A DNA stretch of 24,459 nt. It comes from Baffinella frigidus (taxonomy: Eukaryota; Cryptophyceae; Cryptomonadales; Baffinellaceae). The notes below the pieces were generated by a model. It did no database searches and was not told where the DNA came from. It worked only from the letters and a program-made list of their open reading frames with translations. The DNA lies in contig MU646490.1 in NCBI GenBank assembly GCA_026770585.1, positions 483,117 to 507,575 on the forward strand, read 5' to 3'. The position numbers were made by a program, and so were the translations under genes. This document shows positions 10,426 to 19,400 of this stretch, one piece after another. The stretch's first letter is position 1, and each line of letters starts with the position of its first letter.

Positions 10426-13400
10426 GTTTCAGGGTTTAGGCTTTGGGGTGTAGGGTTTAGTGTTGAGTGTTGAGTGTTTAGTGGGGTTTGGGGTGTAGGG
10501 TTCACCAGAAGCCCGAGTTGACAGCAAGCGCGCGAAAGAGCCCCGAAACGTCAATCAGTCCAATGTTGTCCTGGTGTAGGGCTTAGGGTTTAGGCTCTAC
10601 TTTAGACGTGACGGTGGTCAATCAAAAGTTGCCGTAAGGGTAGAATCCCTGGTTTTCCAGGGATTCCGCCAAAAGTTGACCCACGCCCAATGGGGGTTGA
10701 CTTTTGCTATTGACCCTCTTCAGGTCTAGCGTAGTTAGGGGAGCCCCGAGACGTCGATCAGCCCGATGCTATCCTGGTTTAGGGTTTGGGGTTTGGGGTT
10801 TGGGGTTTGGGTTTTGGGGTTTGGAGTTTGGGGTTTGGGGTTTGGGGTTTTGGGTTTGGGGTTTGGGGTTTGGGGTNNNNNNNNNNGTTTGGGGTTTGGG
10901 TTTTGGGGTTTGGAGTTTGGGGTTTGGGGTTTGGGGTTTTGGGTTTGGGGTTTGGGGTTTGGGGTTTGGGGTTTGGGGTTTTGGGTGTGGGATTTTGGTT
11001 TCAGGGTTTAGGGACCAGGGACCAGGGTTGAGAGTTTAGGGCTTACGGTTCAGGGTTTAGGGTTTGGGGTCTAATGTTTAGGGTTTAAGGTTTAGGGTTT
11101 AGGGTCCTGCCGGAGATATGGGAGAGTTTGCAGAGGTATCTCGCCCATCAGACAACGCTTCCTCCGAGGGCCCTACAGTAGGCCTATGCCTAGGGCCTTA
11201 TGCTGGTCCTAGGGGGGGGGGGCATTTTCTTGTGATGGAGGTACCCCTGTACTTTCAAGCCCTCAGCGAGGAATTGCTGATGCTAAGCAAACCTTCTCCA
11301 GCCTGTGCTTCGACAGTCGCGTGGCCATTTTTGACCAAAACGCATTTGGTCAAAAAACTCACACGTGGCCATTTTTGACCAAAACGCATCAGCCTATCGC
11401 GATTTGCTCAGTAGACCAAGGCCTTGGTCGGATAGTGAGGGGGCAAACCGATCTTTTCAATTCGGGTACGAATCCAAAAAATGGTACGAGTCGTGTCCAA
11501 CTTGGGGCTAGAATGCACAAAACTGCAGTCTAGCATTAATTACCCGATCCATCTGCCCCCTCGCTATCCGACCAAGGTCAATTCAAAACACCCAGATATG
11601 ATCAGTGGGCTCACGCAGAGCGGAGACTGCTCGGGAGACCTGATCTTGCTTGCTGAGAGAGAGAGAGGGGGGCAGAGAGGGAGGACGGGAGAGAGAGGGA
11701 GAGAGAGAGAGAGATGGAGAGATGGAGGAAGGGAGAGAAAGGGAGGGAGAGAGAGGGAGGGAGGGAGGGAGGGAGGGAGAGAGAGAGAGAGAGAGGAAGG
11801 GGGAGAGAGGGAGGGAGTGGGAGGGAGCGAGCGAGAGAGAGGAAGCGAGCGAGAGAGCGAGATCGAGGGAGGGAGGGAGGGAGGGAGGGAGAGAGGGCGA
11901 GAGAGACCTGAGCGCCCGCGCTGAAGAGGACGAGATCGATCATGACAAACCCGACAGCCGAGATGATCAGGATGAATAACACGCACACCTGCCAGAGAGA
12001 GAGAGAGAGAGAGTGAGTGAGAGAGATAGAGAGCGAGAGAGAGAGCGAGAGATAGAAAGAGAGTGAGAGTGAGAGATAGCGCGAGAGAGAGATAGCGAGA
12101 GAACACGTACGCCTGCACCCCAGCGGACCAGAGCTCAGCCCCGCTAGTGGCTGCACATCTTGAGTCCGTGAACTCACTTGAACATTCGTGAATTCACGCG
12201 AATTTGAAGCCCGATCAAACAACTTGGACGCATAGCCGCTAGGCCATCTGCAAGCGAGCGGTCGTAGGGGCTACATGACCTACCGTAGTACTGTATGCTA
12301 ATTTTGTAGCGTATGCTAATTTTGTAGGGTAAGCTAATCTGTATGCTAATTTTTAGGTTTCAGGGCTTGACGTGCAGGAGTTCGGTTTGCAGGACCCCTA
12401 CCGGACCAGACTCAGCCCCGGAGGGCGCCAGGGATCAACACCAAAAATCTTGATCAACAACATTTTGTGCCGAAATTGGAGCCGTTCTACGGGAATTGGA
12501 GCCATTCTATGAGAATTGGAGCCATTAGATCCGTCAACCTTCGAGAAGGGAACAGTCCATCTAAACGTAATCCATAGGCCCCATGGATTAAATACCGTAA
12601 GGGCAGAGGGGGGTTCCCACGGACAAGGTAACGGATTTGGAGACTGGATTTCCGGCTCTGGCTTTTGATTCTGTGCCAACGTCGGTCGACAGCGGAACTG
12701 GATCCCCGGCGAGAAAATCGAGGCACAATCCAGGCACCTTGCACCCTACCGTCATGGGAGGAGAAATGTGGTTCGCAGCTAGGGTACAGTTTCTCCGCCA
12801 TGGCTGAGAGTTTACCCGAAATGGCTGACGCTATTCCGTCGATGTTATCCACTTCGGAGGGGATTCGGGGCGACGGCGTGAGGAATATACCATGCCGCGG
12901 GTCTGTCTGGAGGGCGCGAAGGGTGGGATAGAGTATGCCCTCCGAAGTGGATCAAATCGAGGATGGAGCTTGATCCATTTCCTTCGGCGGAAGGTTCGAA
13001 TTCGATCCTTCCACCAAAGGAAACGGCTCAAGCTACACCGTCGATTTGATCCACGTCGGAGGGGATGAGGGGCGGCGGGGTGAGGAATGTACCATGACGC
13101 GGGTCTGGAGGGCGCGAAGGGTGGCAAACTCCATCCCGACAATGTCTGAGCGCCACGACTGCATGAACCTGCCCCGCGCGACACTTTTCAATATCGGGTA
13201 CACTTGCCAACATTCTCTCTGCCACTACACAAATGCCCCCTTGTAAGAGCAAACGGTTTTGAATAGGCCCCTCTAGCATTCTCGTGTGGAACCCACCACG
13301 CACGCTCGTTTCACGTGGATCCACGAAACGCCCCTTCACCATTGGAGCATTGTTGCTTCAGCCATTTGATCTGTCATCGTAATTGAACATGAGTGGCTGT

Positions 13401-16400
13401 GGCGGCCCCTCTAGCATTCTCGAGTGGGGGGGCGCTGCGGCGGTACTTGAGAATGTTGCTGTGGGCGTCGTTTTCGGATGACACGGACAACACCACGCCG
13501 ACGGAGCAAATCGTCTTTTCTTCTTCCCTTGATTTCTGCCACAGGTCGTCGGAATCCGACGACCTCCACTACATTTCACAGGTATAGACATACGCGGGTT
13601 GCTCCCACTCCGAGGACTGGTGGGTGGCGGTACTTGAGAATGTTGGTGCGGGCTTCGTTTTCGTATGACACTGGTTGGAATACCCTATCCTGGTACAAAG
13701 GTTTACAACCCAACATGTACACGGGGCCATCTAGCATGCTCGAGTGGGGGGGGCGCTGCGGCGGTACTTGAGAATGTTGCTGCGGGCGTCGTTTTCGGAT
13801 GACACGGACGACACCCCGTCAGCCATCCCGGCGTCCATCTCTTCATCGGTGTTCCCCCTCCCACCTTCGTTCTCCAGAACCGCGGCCTGCTCCAGGCCAG
13901 CGGGTTACCAACTGTCATTCTCCACAACCACTGCCTGCTTCAGGCCACAGGGGCGAGGAACGTCTCCGAAGCAGCCCGTTTCGTACGGCGCATAGACGTT
14001 TGTATCACTCAACTTAAGGCCCACGGGCCTACGTAGGACCCGTATCGAGAGGGTTACAACGCCAGAATATGGGAGGGGGTTGATTCAATGGAGAGCGTCA
14101 CACAAGACGCGTGTTGACTTTTGAAAACCACTGCACTGAGGAAAAGTTGACGTTTGGCGACCCCTTCCAAGACTCTGGCGTGGTAGGAATGCGACACTGT
14201 GGGTAGTCAGGATGGAACGCTGTGGGTAGTCACGAGGGGGGGGGGGTGTTGCCAGCGTGTGCAGCTTGGCGGCGGCCTTGATGTCGTTGATCACGGTGTC
14301 GGTGAAGTGCGCGTACGAGAGGATCACAGAGACAGAGTGCGGGAACTTCTCCATGAGCCAGCGGTACTCCGACTTGGCGTCCTCGATCGCCAACTCGTAG
14401 TCGTGCACGCACCGAACCATGTCCTCGATCGCGGCGGGCGACGGGCGCCCGTATGCCGACGACCCTGACTTCTCCTCCTTGAGCACCAGATTCCAGAACT
14501 TCTTCATCAGCGATAGGCAGGTCTGGTGCGACCTGGTGAAGGGTTTGGGCTTTAGCGTTCAGCGTCCAGCGTTTTGGGTTTCGCGTTTGGGATTGAGGGG
14601 ATACTTGCGCGCCGTGGTCATTCTGGAGTCAAACTCCATGAGGTTCACAGCGTTCAAGGACCCCCCCTGCCCGAGGCTCGAGCTTACCTGCTTTCGGAGT
14701 CGGGTTTACGGATTTGGGTCAGGGATCAGGGATTAGGGAATATGGTTGAGCGTTTAGGGGTAGGGTTTAAAGTTATGTGGTGACCGAGTCCTGGGTTGCG
14801 CGGCGGATGACGGCGTAGAGGTGGAAGGCGCGATCCAGGCGGATGCCCTTGTTGTCCAGGATCTTCTTCTGCTGGTCGTTCGCCTGTCACACAAGGAATG
14901 CCGTTTCTCAGATATGTTGGTTAACAACCTTGTCAGTTTGACATTCTTTCGCCGTCGCCCGTTCAATGTAGTCCGCGCGCGCGCTCTCTCTCTCTCTCAT
15001 GCTGAACAGACACACACTGTGTTCCTACCACACACACCAAATTCTCTTACCGAAGGGCATACCACATTCAAAAATAGCCCCGATGCGCAACCCCGAAGAG
15101 CGCTGCCCACCGAGACACAAGTCGAGAGTGCAACGCCTCAAAGCAAAAGTGGAACTTCCGTTAACTTAAGTAACGGCGGAGACCTGCCTGGTGTCGTGAA
15201 AGATGAAGCGGAGCACGACGAGCTGGAACAGAAGAAGATCCAGGCAGTCGGGGTGCTCCGCGATCGCCTTCCCCACCTGCGTCGTGTTTCGGGTTCAGGG
15301 CGTGGGGTGTGGCGTTTCGGTTCAGGGTTTAGCATTCAGGTTCAGGGTTTGGTGTTCAAGGATAAGGAGCTCAGGATCAGGGTTTACAGTTGAGCCATTG
15401 GGGATGAGGGTGTAGGGGTCAAGTGCAAGTGCAAGACTCGCGTTCTGGTGATCCGTGTGCCGGATTCAGATTTCGGGTTTCGGGTTCCGGGGGTCAGGTT
15501 TCGGGTCCCGGGTCCCGGGTCTCGGGTCTCGTGTCTCGGATTTCGGGTTTAGTGTTCGGGTTTCGGGTCTCAGATTTCGGGTTTGTGGTTTGGGGTTTCG
15601 GGTGCGAGGTTTGGGGTTTCGGGTCTCGGATTTCGGGTTTCATGTTTCGGGTTTCGGGTTTTAGGTTTCGGGTCTCGGGTCTCGGGTCTCGGGCAACCAG
15701 GAAGTTGAGGAACGGAAGGTCCTCCTCATCGCGCCTCGCCAGCAGCCGCCTGCTTCCGGGTTGATAGTTTAGGGTTTCGGGTTTCGGGTTTGGGATTTGG
15801 GGTTTGGGGTTTGGGATTTGGGGTTTTGTGGTTTGTGGTTTGTGGTTTGTGGTTTGTGGTTTGTGGTTTGTGGTTTGTGGTTTAGGGTTTAGGGTTTAGG
15901 GTTTAGGGTTTAGGGTTCAGCGCCTGCAGCAGGCGTACGCGCCTCCCCCCGTTTTGAACGTCAGCCTCACCTGGTGTCGGGGGTTGCGGTCGGGTTTAGC
16001 GTGAGTGTAGGGTTGAAGGCTGAGTTTAGCGTGAGGTTGACGTGAGTATTGGGTTGAGCGTGAGTGTGGGGTTGAAGGCTGCGGGAAGGTTGCGGGTCGG
16101 GGGTAGAGGGAAGGTGACACCTCAACCTTCCCTTAGTTAAGGGAAGGTTGAGGGTTGAGGGTTCAGGGAAGATTGAGGAAAGATTGGGGGTTCAGTGTTC
16201 AGTGTTCAGTGTTCAGTGTTCAGTGTTCAGTGTTCAGGGTTCAGGGAGGGTGCAGCGTTGAAGGAAAGGGGGCAACCTCAGCGTTGAAGGAAAGGGGGCA
16301 ACCTCCCACTCGGTGTCGAAGAAGGTCTGGTAGAGAGAGCGCGACTTAGGACGATCGACGGCCGAGAAGGTAGACTTGACAGACTGGGCGCCTTCGATGA

Positions 16401-19400
16401 AGGAGGCTGCATCGTTGTTCCGCGACCGACCCAGCCCGCCGCCTGCACACCCACAAAACTATTCATTAATTGCTTTTGGCCCAACGGAATTTGCTACACA
16501 AATGCTCTACTTTACTTTTATGAGCACATCGTGTAGTAATTTTCGTTACCCAAAAGCAATTAATTAATACTTCTTTGGAGATTAGCCTGCGCATCCCCAC
16601 TTGGCAGCGGCCGAGTTCCTTTTCACCATGAATTCAAGGTGAAATTCCGGTTAGAATTCAGCGCAATGGATAAGATTCTGGCACAAATAGTTGAGATGGA
16701 CTGCATCCGTGAAGACCTCGGTGGCTGCTGCTAAGTGGTCAGGAGGGGGCGCGCCGTTTATCCAAGTGAAAGCACCGTTAACGACCGTTCACGGAGGCCA
16801 GAGCGCCCTTCATTAAGGGGAGTATCGCGTTCATCGACTGTGTAGCACGACAGAGGAAAGCTCAGGCTGCGTGCAGGAAGAGACTTGGGGGCAGGTAATG
16901 AGACCACCTCCCCGAGCGGTCGCCGCGCTCCGAAGCCCTCCTGCGATCGAGCAGCGCCGCACCTTACCCTTACTTACCCCGCTGGGGTCCGCACGCCCCC
17001 CACTAGCCCCCTTTTCGCGGCCGCGCCACGTGCCACAAAGCGGGCTACGAAGGAATTTTCGGCCCATTTCGGGCCGAGTTTCCGTTACCTTATCCGTAGG
17101 AACCCCCCTTTGCCCCTACGGGTTACCTACCGTAGGGTCCTAGGCCTTATCGCTTAGGGGTTATTCAAAATCCCTTGGAAGTCCGGTGTGTGGATGGTCA
17201 AGTGATAAAGCATGGGAGCGTACCCTTGCCCCGGTCTCCGAATTCGGAAGCGCTCTCGTTATCCAGAAGCGACACCTCGTACTCCGCGTGCAGCCGATTC
17301 AAGAACCTGCAGTCGGGGTTCGGGTTTCGGAGGCTGTGTTTCGGGAGCAGCGTTGTGGGTCCAGGGTTTCGGGTTTCGAGCGAACTCATGCAGAAACACT
17401 TTTGCTTTATAAACTCGGATTCAATCAAAAGTACTACACGTTTGCTTTAATATTACTAATAAAGATCGCTCTGTGTAGTAAATTTCATTGAACCTAGTGT
17501 ATAAATTCAAACTGTTTCCATGTGAGGACGTACCGGCGAATGGTGTGGATGCGCCACCAGGTTGCGTTTCGGGTGCAGCCACGCGTGGACATTCTCCGAG
17601 TGGTCATTTTCCTCTCAGGAAAGAAGAATTTTCGAAAAGTTGGTACAAATTCCGTGTGAACTGACTTGTTCTCCCAGGTCGCCAGAACACTCTTGCGTGC
17701 AGTGTTTTGGGTGCAGTGTTTCTCCTAGACCCTAGACCCTAAACCCTAAACCCCTAAATCCGAAAAAAGGTTGGAGCGAACGCACCGGTCCATGGTGTGG
17801 ATGCGCCACCAGACGATGGCGACACCCGCCACAAACGCCAGCGGCGAAATCGCGATGAGCACCCACTCCAGAGTCTGCCGCCCTTCCCACCCGGGCGCCA
17901 CGGAGGAGGTCGCGATCCTGCAGTACCGTTTCGTGTAAGAGAGAATTTATTGATTACAAGACCAGCGTGGCCACATTCTAAGACCTCCTGCGTTTGTTTT
18001 GGTACTGCCAGGATCAGGAGTTGTCTCACAAATATAAGGTTCTTTCGACGCCAGCTTCCACCAAACCTTTTCAAAGCCTCCATTTCTTCGGATTGACAGT
18101 AAAGGTATTGTTTCATCTTTCATCCTCTAATTTATAAGTGAGGTAACTGCCCACATAGTAAATGGACAATCAATGGTATAAAGATGAAGCACATGAGGTG
18201 GTGTGGATGGTGCACTGCGTTTGGGGGTCGTGCACGGGCTGTCTAGGCGCATTGTGCAAACGGGTTAGTCAAGCCGCTTGTTGGGGTAGTCAAGCCTCTG
18301 GTTAGCCGAAGGGGGTGGGAGGCCGACCCGCAGAGGCAGAGCCAGAGGACATGGGCGTGGATGCCCCCGCGAAACTTGTTGGAGTAGCCGCACTGGAACG
18401 GCAGCTTTATGAGGTGGTACCTGCCAGTTTGGAGACAATGGGGGCACCACCATTTACAGATCAGCGATCCCGGCCGCGGCAAGCTGAGGCTCAGTGCCGT
18501 GACACCCGTGGGGGCAGAGGCCCACTTTCGCCAGGAAGAGCAGCAGAAGCAGCTGAATTCCGGGTGTGTGGCCGAGTACGCGTCTGCACTATCGGCTTCG
18601 TTTGCTGCGTTTATTGGAGTTGAACACACTCATGTCTGAAGAAAGGGTGGCAGGGCCAGAAAACGCGTGCGGGGGGGCGGGGAGAGCGAGAGGAAAATGG
18701 ACAACGTGCGGGGAGAGAGCCCCGCTTCGTTACGCAAGCTTCCAGCCCTGATGGGCTTTTTGGGACCTGAAGCGGATCAAATCCCCTCTACACTCACCCC
18801 CTTTTCAGACTTTGAAACATTTCAGGCCTCGAAAAAGGATTTGATCCGCTTGAGGGCCCAGAAAAGCCCTCCAGGGCTGGAAGCTCGCGTGACGACGCTG
18901 AGAGCAAGGGTCCGCCGAAGTCGCTCAAATCGAGGCTGGAGAGTTAGCCATTTTCTTTGGGGGAAGTGTGAATTCTAACCTTCCTCCAAGGAAATGTCTC
19001 AATTGCCATCCTCCATGTGAACAACTTCGGGGGGCGCGTGGAGTTTGGGCGGGATTCAATTGGGTGCGGACCAGAAAACGCGGGCGGCGAAGAGCGAGAG
19101 GAAGATGGATAGCGCCAAGGGAGATAGCCCCTCTGAGAGGAACGGGAGCAGTACCGCCGCCACCTTTGCGTTTAGGGTTTAAGGTTTATGGTTTATGGTT
19201 TATGGTTTATGGTTTATGGTTTATGGTTTATGGTTTATGGTTTATGGTTACGGTTTATGGTTCATGGTTTGGGATTTCGAGTTTATGTTTTATGTTTTAT
19301 GGTTTATGGTGTATGGTGTATGGCTTATGGTTTAGGGTTTGGGGTTGAGGAGAACAGTGGTGATCTTCGTTTGAGAGAGAAACCACGTGGGTGCAGAGCA

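Noticed and set aside
5683-11108. A chromosome end or subtelomere, from the abundance of TTTAGGG
   Set aside because: The arrays are degenerate, repeatedly interrupted by exons of one gene and found on both sides of it, so they are interstitial. There is no terminal array at either window edge.
11481-12222. Several long frames rich in RERE/GREG or SLSLSL
   Set aside because: These are translations of GA/CT microsatellite arrays.
12625-12745. Candidate exon encoding SRRGSSSAVDRRWHRIKSQS between exons 20 and 22
   Set aside because: Its phases (one-base entry, phase 0 exit) fit by themselves, but exon 21 at 13093-13168 fits equally well with better splice sites and codon composition, and both cannot be used in series. 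The segment also overlaps family F-like repeat sequence.
18315-18623. Open plus-strand frame of 102 codons starting MGGRPAEAEPEDM
   Set aside because: Protein-like composition, but antisense to exon 10, which has matching splice phases on both sides. No plus-strand exons were found next to it.
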